This document shows positions 11,057 through 21,816 of a stretch of 64,000 nucleotides of DNA, piece by piece. The stretch comes from Austropuccinia psidii (lineage: Eukaryota; Basidiomycota; Pucciniomycetes; Pucciniales; Sphaerophragmiaceae): assembly GCA_023105745.1 (NCBI GenBank), contig JALGQZ010000005.1, positions 63,292,019-63,356,018 of the forward strand. The letters are read 5' to 3'. Position numbers and translations under genes: made by a program. Numbering within the stretch: the stretch's first letter is position 1; every line of letters begins with the position of its first letter. The notes beneath the pieces were generated by a model that was not told where the DNA came from, made no database searches, and saw only the letters and a list, made by a program, of their open reading frames with translations.

Positions 11057-11455
11057 TCCGCCTTCCTGAATCCGGCGGAGAATACCCAACCACGACACAA
11101 AACGATGGACTTGAGGATAAATAGCGTCTCGAATGAATGATCCGAGGAATAGATTAGCTTCCTTGTCGTTATTATGAGCGATAAGCTGCCTTGTCGTTAT
11201 GATCAGCCCAGAGAAAGCCTTGGGCTCGTTCCTTCACATGGCCATCGACCTGAGTTTGTTGGCAAACTCCGACCACGTGACCGACCCAGACGCGTCGAGG
11301 GACTCCGCCTCACCGCGCGGAGCTGGGTAAACTAACTCGAGGGGATTCCGAGGATTATCCGCGGAGACCCCTTTTGCAGAATGGGTCGGGGATCCGTTTT
11401 TTGGGTCAAGTTTTTCGGGGCTCAAAAACCCTAAGGAAACAGGGACAATGCCATC
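11057..11455. other. Upstream region of DCD1 with an unusually GC-rich block
   Basis: This stretch lies 5' of DCD1 and before the hAT relic. Positions about 11220-11430 are much richer in G and C than anything else in the window. On the minus strand that block is open for 63 codons (11425-11234, containing SPEKLDPKNGSP and TWSEFANKLRSMAM) but starts without ATG. It could be a leftover exon of another host gene or a CpG-rich promoter region. I do not recognise the protein. Confidence 0.35.
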
Positions 11456-13843
11456 TTAATTACTATACATTGATGTTTTGCAATCAAAAAGGAGAAAAAC
11501 AAAAACCAAACTAATCACTTGTTGTGGTAGATGTGACCACAAGTACAAGCCCAATCCTTTAAACATGTGTTGATGATAGTTAAGCTTGTTGATAGCTGAG
11601 GATTTTTCTCCCACAGGAAAAACCACATTTGGATGGCTTATTGTTGCTGGAATGGATAGGTACTTATGTACCATGAAGGAAAGAATAAGGAAAATAGTGA
11701 CTTACAATTTCCAAGACAACAATATATCTGTTAATTTTGGCTCTGGTGGCTCTGCAAAAAAAACAATTTATTTCAGTTTCCACTGTACATCCTTCAACAA
11801 AATTTGAGGAGTACATTTCATCAAATAACCCTGTACCTCCATTTGTCTTGGGTTCTTGTTGAAACTGATCAAGGTCACTGCAATTATTTTTTGCTTTTTC
11901 TTTAAAAATTCAAGCAAGTTTGTTTGCTGATGTCCCAAAAAGCACCAATGTTGAATCATGAGTGACAAAAAAATTTATTTGGCACTGTGGATCAAGTATT
12001 GATGCACAAACAACTGGTGTCTTTCTTAATAGAACTCCCAGGTATTTGGGGAGCTTTGGAAGCTGGCTCAATTGGGCGAAAATCATGTTGATTGCAGGCC
12101 TACAACAATGAGAGCAAGGATGCATGAGTACAGATCAAAAGGAAACAAAGAATGAAACCACCTCATTGAGTCATTTGAGGAGGAGTATATAAAGAGGGAG
12201 TGCTTGATTGATGGTTGGGTATTTGACACCACAAACTATGAGGGTAGCTTCATGGAAAGGGTTAAGAAAGTTGATCATGACTTGCACTTTCTCCCATTTG
12301 ATTGGGTTGAGCCAATAATATTCCATGTTTGCCACACCACAGAACTGGTTGTGGCCATCTTCAAGCAAGAGGGCTTTCTGTCGCATATTGTAAGTCAAAT
12401 TCCATTGGGTAAGTACGTGGCAAAAATAAATTGTTCAATTTGGGAAATTGGGGCCATAATAGACCAGTTTGACTGTGGTTGCAAACTTCTTGCATGGCTG
12501 AGGACTTGGTTAGAGATAGGATTCCTATTGGGCCACATTCAAAATGATTGAGTCATACATAAGATTGAATCCATCAGGAACGTCCAAAAAGTTGGCAATG
12601 TCCATAGGGGAGGCTGATTCATTTTCTTCGTCAGGTTTTGTAATTGATCCATTGTCCGAAGATTTGAGCCTTTCACATGCAACTAGGTGGAGTACATGTG
12701 CCATGAAGCCTATGGAATAAGTGGCTTCTGAAAACATTTCTGTTTTATTTTCCATCTCATGGGCCATGTGTGTGTTGCTGAAGGAATTATCAGTCTTTAT
12801 GCATGTAATTTGATCCTCCAAGTCATATTGGTGCAGTAAATTGAGAAATTTATTTTCAAGAGAGTTTCCAGAGTGATATCCTATATAAAACAGCAGGGAT
12901 GAAAGAAACAATTGGCATCAATTAGGGTAGAGAAGCTCACCTCCAATTTTGGTTAGAACTAATAATAGGGGTGTGAGTCTTAATTCTTTATTTAAGGTGT
13001 TCCGAATTACTTTTATATAGAAAGTCACATTAGGGTTTTTCCAACAATATTCTATAAATAAACTCAAGGCTTTCTTCTCAGATAAAAAGGTTTTTATGTG
13101 GTTTTGATAAAAAAGTACATCTTTGAAAAATGTGATATGAGGGAATGACATAAAACTAATGACTCATTATTTATGGATTTCGGAGCTCAATTAAAGCACA
13201 TAAAGATGGAGATTTGGTTATCAATAGTGTATAATCAGAGTCAAAGATGACGTAAACAAGAGCAGATTTTAATGTGTCAATTCATAAATGCTAAGAAGTT
13301 TGGTCAGATAAGACCATAATAAATCTCATTACAGCACATAAATAAGGAAGTTTGGTTATCAATAGTCCAAACTAAAAGTCAGAGATGCAGTAAACAAGAG
13401 CAGGTTTTAATGTGTTAATTTGTAAATGCTCAAAAATTTGGTTATCTCAGACCATAAACAATCTCATGACAGCATGGAAGAAACAAATGTACCTCATTTG
13501 ACTTAGAATGCTTCAAAAATATATCCAGCAATGTGCTTGAGCCAGTTGCAAAGGTAGAAAATTTTGGTTGAAAAAAGTGATTCAAATAAAACAAGGAATC
13601 ACTAATTGACTTGGTATTTCCAGTAAAATGACACTTCAATAATTTGTTGCAACTCTTTTCTGTGCAATTGATGGAATTGCATTTCACATTGTTTTTGTCG
13701 ACCTTGCCAAAATATTTCCAGACCCACAATAATTTTGGGTGGGTTGGTGGTTCACTAGTTGATTCCTGTGTGGTGTCTTTGGTTTTAAAAGGAGTGGATG
13801 GTTGCAATGGTGGGCATATGACATAGCTAGAAAGATAGTGCAA
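11456..13843 (-). pseudogene. hAT-family transposase relic 1
   Basis: Pieces of an hAT transposase lie in order on the minus strand. A BED-type zinc-finger-like segment (VWKYFGKVDKNNVKCNSINC, about 13720-13660) comes first. It is followed by the catalytic region (HSGNSLENKFLNLLHQYDLE and IKTDNSFSNT, about 12870-12770), then FMAHVLHLVACERL (about 12715). Next is the insertion/helical region NPIKWEKVQVMINFLNPFHEAT with YPTINQALPLY (about 12320-12180). Last is the C-terminal dimerisation segment KYLSIPAT (about 11660-11640). Frames change repeatedly and stops intervene, and a 138-bp tandem duplication interrupts it. No terminal repeats or 8-bp target duplication were found. Confidence 0.72.
13195..13470. 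repeat. Tandem duplication, 138-bp unit
   Basis: Two imperfect copies (13195-13332 and 13333-13470) share phrases such as 'atttggttatcaatag', 'gtaaacaagagcag', 'ttttaatgtgt' and 'aatctcat'. The duplication sits inside the hAT relic and explains part of its broken frame. Confidence 0.75.
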
Positions 13844-14459
13844 TCAAGATTAAAAAACATAAAATAGAAAGCAAAAGCTGAAAAGCTGAAAAAATAAGAG
13901 GCAGAAAGAAAAAAAGAAATGAGAATGAGTGGAGAAATATATAAATAGAAGAGAGAAGAAGAGAAAAAGGGCAGTGGGCAAGGGATGGAAAACCATGGAA
14001 GTATTAGTCCCAGGGTGACCCTACCCAGAACCAGCAAGGTCAGTGGAAAGTGGCAAGTGGCTGTATTTTTATGGAAGGCTCCCTGGCTTGAGAGCCAGAG
14101 AAGGGGTCAAGGATCCTATGGTAGCCACCCTTAGCTCACACTAGCCCCTGGTACACCAGCCACCAGCCCCAGGATTTCAATGAATCTCTGTAGAGATCAT
14201 TATTTCTTCCTTTTCTCAAGTTTTATACCCTTGCAGTAGCCAGGGTAGAGTCCAAACCCCTGCAGTGGCCAACAGACCCATGATTCCTGAATTGAGATGT
14301 AATTTAAAATTTAATGGACACAGAATTAGAATTACTAAGCAAAAAAATAAGAATGAATAAAAAATACCAATCACCAATTTGGGTAGATACAATAACACAT
14401 ATGGGCCCAATCTTTGAGATATGATAATTGTTCAACATGGGTAGAAGATAGAGAGTCTT
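13844..14459. other. Spacer between two hAT relics
   Basis: No coding motif was recognised. The stretch is purine-rich on the plus strand at about 13840-13990, followed by a mixed-composition part near 14040-14300. It may include decayed ends of the flanking hAT copies, but no inverted repeats could be paired. Confidence 0.4.
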
Positions 14460-15240
14460 TTTGATCAGTTAATATTTTTCTCCCACAAGATAAAACTTAC
14501 TCAGAGGGGGCCCCGGTAGCTGGAATTGAAAGATATTTGAAAGCCATGAGAGAGATATGTGGAAAAATGCCACCACAGGACTTCCAAAATAATAGTATAT
14601 CAATAGAGTTGGGCTCAGGGGGTTCTTCCAGGAACCATGGGATTTCACTTTCCACAGTACCTCTTTGAAGCCATAATCTTAAAAAACCACTTTTTGCATT
14701 CTGTTCAGGCTCTGAAAGTGGATTATTGAGGCTGGTGCAATGTTTTCAGGCTTTTTATTCCAAGTTTTGGGCCAGTGCATTTGCTGATGTCCCAAACTGT
14801 GCTAATGTTGTGTTGTGGGTTTTAAAAAATTTCATCTTTAAGCAAGGATCAATAATGGAGTCACAGATAACTGGTGTCTTATGTGAGATTAGTGTGGGGT
14901 CTTGCAAGTGCAGCAGCCTTAATTTGTTCCACATCAAATTGAAAAGCCATTATCAGAATACATACACACAAAAGACTCAATATGGGGAAATTTACTTAGT
15001 TGGTTAAAATGTTTTTTAAAAAGAATAAGTAACTGGAGGGCCTGATTAATAGCTAGATCTTTTTCGCTGCAAATGATGTCTGTGGCCTTGTACAAAGGTT
15101 GAAGGAAATTTACCATGACTTTGATTTTCTCCCATTTGATTGAGGTGAGGCAAAATGATTCCATTATTTCTGTATTTTAGTACTGATTCTACCCCTCTTT
15201 GAGGCATAGCCCTTTCTCCAGCATGTTGTAAGTATCATTC
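14460..15240 (-). pseudogene. hAT-family transposase relic 2 (C-terminal part)
   Basis: Minus-strand pieces parallel relic 1: SIKWEKIKVMVNFLQPLYKA (about 15145-15085), then KTPVICDSIIDP and THNTTLAQFGTSANALAQ (about 14890-14760). These align with KTPVVCASILDP and THDSTLVLFGTSANKLA of relic 1. The C-terminal signature KYLSIPATGAPSE, typical of hAT dimerisation domains, is legible near 14550-14505. The two relics are therefore independent copies of one family. Only the C-terminal half is present and frames are broken. Confidence 0.75.
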
Positions 15241-17033
15241 TAGAAAGTATGTTATGGGATACTACTTTGTGTGGGATAAATGAGGCAGTACCTGAAAGGG
15301 GAAATTACAAGAAAAAGTTTTGAACTGCTTTTATGATGTGTAAACCTTAATCTGCTGGTGTGCTAGAATTATCTAGACTTTCCTTCCTAATCATTCTGAA
15401 TTATATTGACTTGAGCTCCACAATAAATTATTTATTTTGATGGTGGCTGGATCAGAAAGTCTATTCAATAGACTCTAAGAAGACTTTGCTTGGACCTTGA
15501 AGCATGATTAAATAAAATGTTAAACAAAAAAACAATACAAAAACTAGAAGCCAAGGTGAATTTAACCAATCAAAACTGCAAATAACTTTAAAATGTGATG
15601 AAACACAATAAAACAAAATCTGATTATACTACTTTATCAAAACTTGAAATCAAGACTAAGGAGAATATTTATTTGTTTTATAAGTTTTTCATATATGTTT
15701 AATGATTTTTTTAGGTTCATTATCTTTGGGATAAACTATTTGAAATTCAATAAAATATTCAAATTTTTTGGATAACAATTGATAACAAGTTGATTTCCTT
15801 GTAGCTAAAATAATACAAGGTAAAACTTATTGATAGAATATTTCTATTAATGAGAATGTAAATGATGAGACTTGATAATACCGAGGATAATGAATTCTTC
15901 TTTTTAAGAGAGTATTTTTTGATTTATTTCATTTCTACTGCTGTAATTATAATTAATCTATTTTTCTCTTTGTTTTTATCATAATAGCTTCGTAAATCTA
16001 TGATATAATGTATATCCCTGTTAACTACCATTATATATAATAATTACTAAAACTAGGATAGTACTTCATGTATGAGTGGATTCCCCTCAGAAGAAATATT
16101 AAGAAGTTGAATTTATGCTTTTTCACCTCACAAGTGGGCTACAAGTAGGCTGGGGAAAAAGATTTGGAAGGGGGAGAGAGGTCCTCTATTTATAGTTTTT
16201 GGGCCCTCCATAGGAGTGTCAAAAAAGGGACTTAAAATTTTTCAAGTATCCAATTTGGGGTTTTTATCATGTGACCTGTATTATGAAATAGGGCTTGGTG
16301 GTGTTGAATCATGTGAAATGTATGTTTATTGAGCTCTTGGCTTTGTGGGTAAACTTTAATTTGTTTCCATGGTGATTGATTAAATTTACCATGAGGTGAT
16401 CTTGATTCAATTGAGTTGCTGGATCCCTTATATCCTTATGGTTACTAAGAAATTCAGTTGATTAATTATTAGTTTAATTGATTACTCATAAGAAAGAAAT
16501 TGATTACCAATTCTTATTTTATCTCCTTCCTGATTATGTAATCTTCATTTTAAAAATTCATATAATTTTCTTGTTCCATTTTGCATGATTAATTTTGATT
16601 TCTTCAATATCCCTACTATGAATATTCACTTGGTGTTGTCATACCATATGATAACAAAACTTCTCTTCCTTATTAATGGAATCTTCCTCATTAAGCTCAC
16701 CCATTCCCAACACCTAAAAAAAGCCTTCCACCTACAATACCAAAGTCTTCTTCAATAGAAATGGATCATTCATACCCAATACCACATTTTTAATGTACCT
16801 TAAATTCATTGATCTTTACCTTGAATTAACTATGATAAAGTATTGATACCATCTTTCCCTTTTTCTTTCAGATATCATCTTAATTTAAAGTAATTCATTG
16901 GTCAAATGTCTTCAAGTGCTTTAAATTAACCTTTATATATATTGTGACCCCGATGAAACTGTAACTCTTCCATAAAATATCATTTCATGAATAATCATTT
17001 TGACTCAGACCCTTTGGGCTGTAATAATATTTT
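15241..17033. other. AT-rich non-coding stretch
   Basis: No gene was recognised. It contains a probable old LTR remnant (separate entry) and otherwise simple AT-rich sequence. It ends at the left edge of the A' element; the five bases before it (17029-17033, ATTTT) are the expected left copy of the A' target duplication, whose partner lies outside the window. Confidence 0.45.
15840..16700 (-). repeat. Possible decayed LTR edge of a fourth related family
   Basis: Two features resemble the family-C LTR in the same (minus) orientation. One is a TATA-like element (plus strand 'cctctatttatag', about 16176). The other is an edge near 16695 reading 'aagctcacccattcccaac' followed by 'acctaaaaaaag', which parallels the C edge 'ggctcacattccctaccacc' followed by aaaaaag. 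No second edge or target duplication was found, so this is tentative. Confidence 0.3.
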
Positions 17034-17545
17034 TGTGAGCCTTGAGGTATATTTTACATACCCAAATAGGCCACAATTATCTTAAAAATAAATTTTGAAT
17101 TATGCATCACTCATAAGTCATGTATATATCCAAAATTCATCATTTTTAATTTCAGAAAAGATGAATAAATTCTTATTGAGTAAGTAAATCCATGGATTTA
17201 AGACCAGATTTGGATTCTACACTAAGATTTACCTAGGGTAGCTCCATAGAGTGAATAAGCTCAAATTAACTCTTTGAGGTGGTAAAATGGAAAATACTTC
17301 AATACCACATCATCAATGCCACATAAAAGATCTGTGAAAATTTTTGTTTTTCTTAATTTCACGCCAAAATAATGGGAAAGTGAGAAATCCCATGTTACAT
17401 ATACACTAAGAATAGTGTTATGCATGTTTTGAAGACTTAATATCATGGTATTCTTACATAGACTTTTGGTACACCCATAGTGGATACCTCACTTGAAGCT
17501 TAAATTCCTATTTTGACGTAAAAAATAAGCAAGGGGGACAAAAGA
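17034..17545 (+). repeat. A' 5' LTR, left part
   Basis: Its start TGTGAGCCTTGAGGTATA is the exact inverse of the right edge of the solo LTR (61234 and leftward). It is interrupted after AAAGA (17541-17545), the left copy of the B2 target duplication. It continues at 44653. Confidence 0.9.
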
Positions 17546-19371
17546 TGTGAGCCTTAGAGGTAATTTCATATACCCAAAAGACCACAAATACAAAATTAAC
17601 ATATGAATATAAATAAAATAAATTTATTCATATTATTAAAATAAAAATCAAAATATAAATATAAAATTATATTCAAAATAAAAAAATTAGTTACAATTTA
17701 AAAATAAAATTACATTAAATTTTGGAATTATAAAATTACATTTATACTTGAAAAAATTAAGTAAAAATGCAATTTTAACAAAATTGTAAAAAAATAAATA
17801 AATTTGGAAAAAAGTTAAATAAAAATTATTATAACTTTTTATCCAATAAATAAACATATAAAAATTATTTCACCATTGGGTTCCTCATAAAAAATCAGGT
17901 GGGGTCACTTCTGAGTGAAATTCTTGTAACTCAACTCTAAATAAGCTTAAATTAAGTTTTTAGTATTTTCAATGAAAAAGTTGAAAATCCTCAAAACTTT
18001 AATTTAATTCACACCACATGTGGTGTGAACCATCAATTTTTGTGTTAAAATTGAGGTGTTGTGTTTAGCTTAGAAGTTATGAGGAATTGAAGTATTTTCA
18101 ATTGAATTCAAATTAAATGTCAAAATGTGCGCGTGTATTACATAAGTGAACTTTGATTTACATATGAGGTATCAATTATTACTTTATTGTACTGTACAAT
18201 TCAATTGAATTACATATGTAAATTATAAGTATAATACATGATGAGGAATTAAAGGAAAAATAAATTGGAAAGATTAAATTTGGGGGGGAAAAGGAACTCC
18301 AGCTCTAAGGGGGAGCTAGACCCCCAGAATCCTTGCTGACAGGCGTGGGATGTCGAAATTAACACAAAAGTTAATCACTTTTGGCCTGGAATTGAGCTAC
18401 AGGGTCTGTGGACTCAATTGATGATGAGGTTTTGATACCAACTGGGGTAGTTTTAGCTGTTGCCAAGAGGGTAAAACTACCCTTAAGATAAAAAAATCAT
18501 AGTAAAAGCAGTTTTAACTGGTCTCTATGCCTCTTACACACGTTCTGACGTTTTTTGAAGGCTCTAGAACAGGTATTGATATAGTAATGGCTGATTTAAA
18601 GGTCTAAAATGGCTAAAAATGGCTTAAACCAGCCCTTTTTTGGTCTAAACCAGGGTTCAATGATGCCATAATTGGCTTTTCTGTTGTCAGACTGTTTTTC
18701 ACGACTGACAAGAGTAAATTTCACTTTTGGAGTAAGAAAATTGATGGCTATAAAAGAATTTCTTCTTTGCCCCACTTTTCTCTTCATGTTAGAATCTTTT
18801 CCTTTTATGATTAGTTTAAACATTGTTAAACCAACCAATAAAAGATTCCAACCACCTTTCTCAAATAATTTTAAACCTTTTTACCACGTGAAAAAATCAT
18901 TATAATCATTGTTTGTAACTTTTATAATTATTTTTACCCCTGAACCACCCCAAAAGTGAATTAAAGCATCTTTCATCACTGTAAACTTTGTCACTTTGTT
19001 TCCAAATTCACTCTGGTCACTTTTGGGAGTGTTTTCTCTTTAATATTCTTTTTGAAGACTTTGTTACTTAATTAATTGCTTGCAGTTCTTTTCTCAATTA
19101 ATTCCAATTGAAATTGCTCTTGAAGAAATTTCTTTTGTAGCCTTAAATATCTCTTGTAGAGTATTTTTGGATTAATTTTTATTGTTGGTAAAACAATAAA
19201 TCTTTATAATATTATTGTTTTATACTAATAAAGCGATAAACAATAAATTTGGCGTGTTTTCTCTCAAAAATAATATCCTTTACTATTTTTAATTGATTTT
19301 TACCTTATACAAATTTTGAGGACAGGAAAAGTACTTGATTTTTAATCAAAGTTTCATATCCACACCTTAAA
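17546..19371 (+). repeat. B2 5' LTR
   Basis: 1826 bp, starting TGTGAGCCTTAGAGG. It aligns along its whole length with the LTRs of element B (1835 bp, opposite strand). It carries a TATA-like TATAAAAGAA at 18749. A short GC-rich part near 18290-18330 has inverted phrases (AGCTC/GAGCT and GGGGG/CCCCC). It differs from its own 3' LTR at scattered positions, more than the B pair does, so B2 is older. Confidence 0.9.
18749..18755 (+). promoter_or_regulatory. Candidate TATA box of the family-B LTR
   Basis: TATAAAA within 'ggctataaaagaa'. The same element is at 57721-57715 and 49466-49460 (minus strand) in element B and near 34333 in the B2 3' LTR. Its conservation and position about two thirds into the LTR fit a promoter. 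The transcription start itself cannot be read from sequence. Confidence 0.45.
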
Positions 19372-19373
19372 TT

Positions 19374-19389
19374 TGTGGGCCCAGCCATG
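19374..19389 (+). other. Candidate primer-binding site of B2
   Basis: TGTGGGCCCAGCCATG starts two bases after the LTR. It corresponds to TGGGGGCCCAGCCGTG in element B with two changes. The matching tRNA could not be named. Confidence 0.5.
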
Positions 19390-19595
19390 ATATTTTACCT
19401 GTGAAATATTGTTTTTGCTCTTTTTAAATCTTTTTTCTTATATTGAAAAATTTAAAAACATATAAAAAAATACTTATAATTCAAAAAATCAATTAAAATT
19501 TTTTTTTTTCATATTATAAATGAGGCTTATATGTTTATTTCTTTTTTGAAATAACCTTTTTTTAATTAATTAATTGGCTTTTTCATGAATTTTAG

Positions 19596-19725
19596 TGTCT
19601 GAAAACGTGGTAAGACAGGAAAACATTGAAACAGCCTCAACAGTCACCAGCATTATTCCTGCCAGTACTATTAATTCCGACCATAATAGTACTGTTATTG
19701 TGATTCAAAAGAACCAACCTGAACC
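19596..19725 (+). other. B2 candidate mini-exon, left part
   Basis: It follows TTTTAG and begins TGTCTGAAAACG. Interrupted by element C after GAACC, it resumes at 30245 and ends at 30312 before GTAAGT. Joined length is 198 nt, the same as in element B; it is open in the same phase and has no ATG. Confidence 0.6.
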
Positions 19726-21687
19726 TGTAAGGTTTGACTATGAAACAATAAGTAAAAATTACTAATATTTTACTTATTGTACTATGAATGTCCTTATAAA
19801 TGAAATAAATAAGAGAAAAAAATAATTATAATAATAAAGAATTATTATAATTATGGCGTAAAAATAATTATATTATTAATATAATATAATAATATAATTT
19901 ATATTATAAAATATAATATAACAAAATGGATATATTGATATAAAATAATTAATATATTTAAAAGCACTTTATTATTGTTATAAACAAATAATAAAGGCGT
20001 AAAAAATTGTTTTTTATTAATGAAAAACAATTAATAACAATAATATTACCAATATTAAAGTTATAAATTAATATAAATACTATTTATATTAATTAAAGAA
20101 TTATTAAAACAATAATAAAGAGAAAATTATTATGATAAGAGAAAATAACCTACTTTTAACACTTAATATAATAATTTTGAAATATTTTAAGCCAAAAAAT
20201 ATAAATACAACCTTTTCAAATTGTATTTACAATAAAAATAAAGAGAAATTACTAATATTCTTTGATTTTTACGTGGAAATGAGTTTTTAGAGAGATTTTC
20301 AGCAAAAACAATTAAATAAATGATTTAATCACGTCAAAATAGATGATTATAACAAAGTGGTCTTTGGTCTTTAATAATATAATGGTTTTATATATAAAGA
20401 ATAAAGAAATTACCTTTGATTTAATTGATTTAATGTTTTTGATGCGTCTGAGGGGAAAATAGAGTAAAAAGAGCTCTATTTATAGTAAATACCTCCCTCC
20501 TAGAGTCCAGCAGGCTTCTAGTAGACGTGTACTGATCATATACACTGGAAATGATCAATATTTTAAGGTTTGGAGATGATTACATCATGATCAAACCATA
20601 TTGCATCATTATTACACCATTATTTAGAGTTATCACTATAACTCTAAAGTTGATGACATCAGAGGCTTGGCAGAACCCCAATTTTCGTGGATTTTATTAG
20701 TTTTAGTCATAAACTAATAGTATTCACCAATTTTATCACTTATATGACTGTTAAACTTAAATTAAGGTTACAGTGAGTGATCATAACTGCTCAAATTAAG
20801 CTCAAACTTTGATCTTTAATAACTTTTAGGTTTTACACGCTACAGTAATTCAGAGAGTGAATTCTGATAGCCTGAAATAACCTTATTATGCTGCCAAGAG
20901 CTTTTCATTACATCATCAAAACTCTGATTTTGATGATTTTTCTTGTAACTCATCTTTTCTGTTGAAATTCAATATTTTAAACTTCAAATCATGATTTAAA
21001 ACTGTGTACTTCATTTTAAGTTTGGACCACTTTCACAACAAAGTGGTCAACAGCTCTGTTGATTTTGATCAATATTTCATCATAGGTTTTAACCTTCTTT
21101 ATAAATTGTAAAATAAAGTTCATATCTGTGTTCTTACAGTAATTACGTGGTAACTTTATCTTTGGTTCATCACTCTATCTTGTATAGTTTCAGAGATATT
21201 AGCTATGATCCTTGAATATATGCGTTGACCAAAAAAGTGCATAGATTCAGGTTAATTCCTTAAGTATTAACTTTGGTAATTAGCTCATTAATTGTCTTAT
21301 GTGTGGTATTTCATGGGAAATCCAATGGTACAATTTATTTCACATGTTGTTTCATTGGTTCATGAAATCAATAAGGATTTATGGTTTTTATAAGGTATTA
21401 TTCCTTATAACTCATTAAATATTGGTCTTACAGATATGCCATAAAATTGGTATATGTGTATTTTACCATGGGGAATCCAATGGTATAATTTATTTCAAAT
21501 GTTGACTCATTGGTTTTTAAGTTAAACCAATTTTTGTACCAATTTATGGTATTTTTGTATTTTTGAAGTAATTAGTTTTAATGTATAATTATTCTAAGTA
21601 ATTTTAGTATAATTATCTTAAAGGTATAATTATTCTGAGTCTTTCTTGTGACCTTATTGGTATGTGGTCATATCTCAAAGGCTCACA
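19726..21687 (-). repeat. C 3' LTR
   Basis: 1962 bp, TGTAAGGTTTGACTATG to CTCACA on the plus strand. It pairs with 28286-30239. A TATA-like TATAAATAG lies on the minus strand at 20484-20476. Confidence 0.92.
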
Positions 21688-21699
21688 TTCCCTACCACC
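21688..21699 (-). other. C polypurine tract
   Basis: GGTGGTAGGGAA on the minus strand directly abuts the start of the 3' LTR, the expected place for plus-strand priming. Confidence 0.7.
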
Positions 21700-21816
21700 A
21701 AAAAAGATTGTACCACAATCTGATATGTGTAATTAGGGTATCATCCACTGTCCTACCTCTTCAATAGACTTTGTTAGTCTTGAAGCTCAATAATGCTTAG
21801 CTTTTCTATTTTTCAG

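Noticed and set aside
11057..11098. Upstream extension of DCD1 by 14 codons
   Set aside because: The extension starts with GTG, not ATG; ATG 11056 directly precedes the P-loop as in fungal Dcd1.
13844..14459. Terminal inverted repeats or 8-bp duplications for the hAT relics
   Set aside because: No convincing pair could be found by eye around either relic.
18596..18838. 80-codon antisense frame in family-B LTRs (also 34179-34421)
   Set aside because: It lies antisense in the LTR, is absent as a full-length frame in the B LTRs and overlaps a sense frame; most likely a chance frame.
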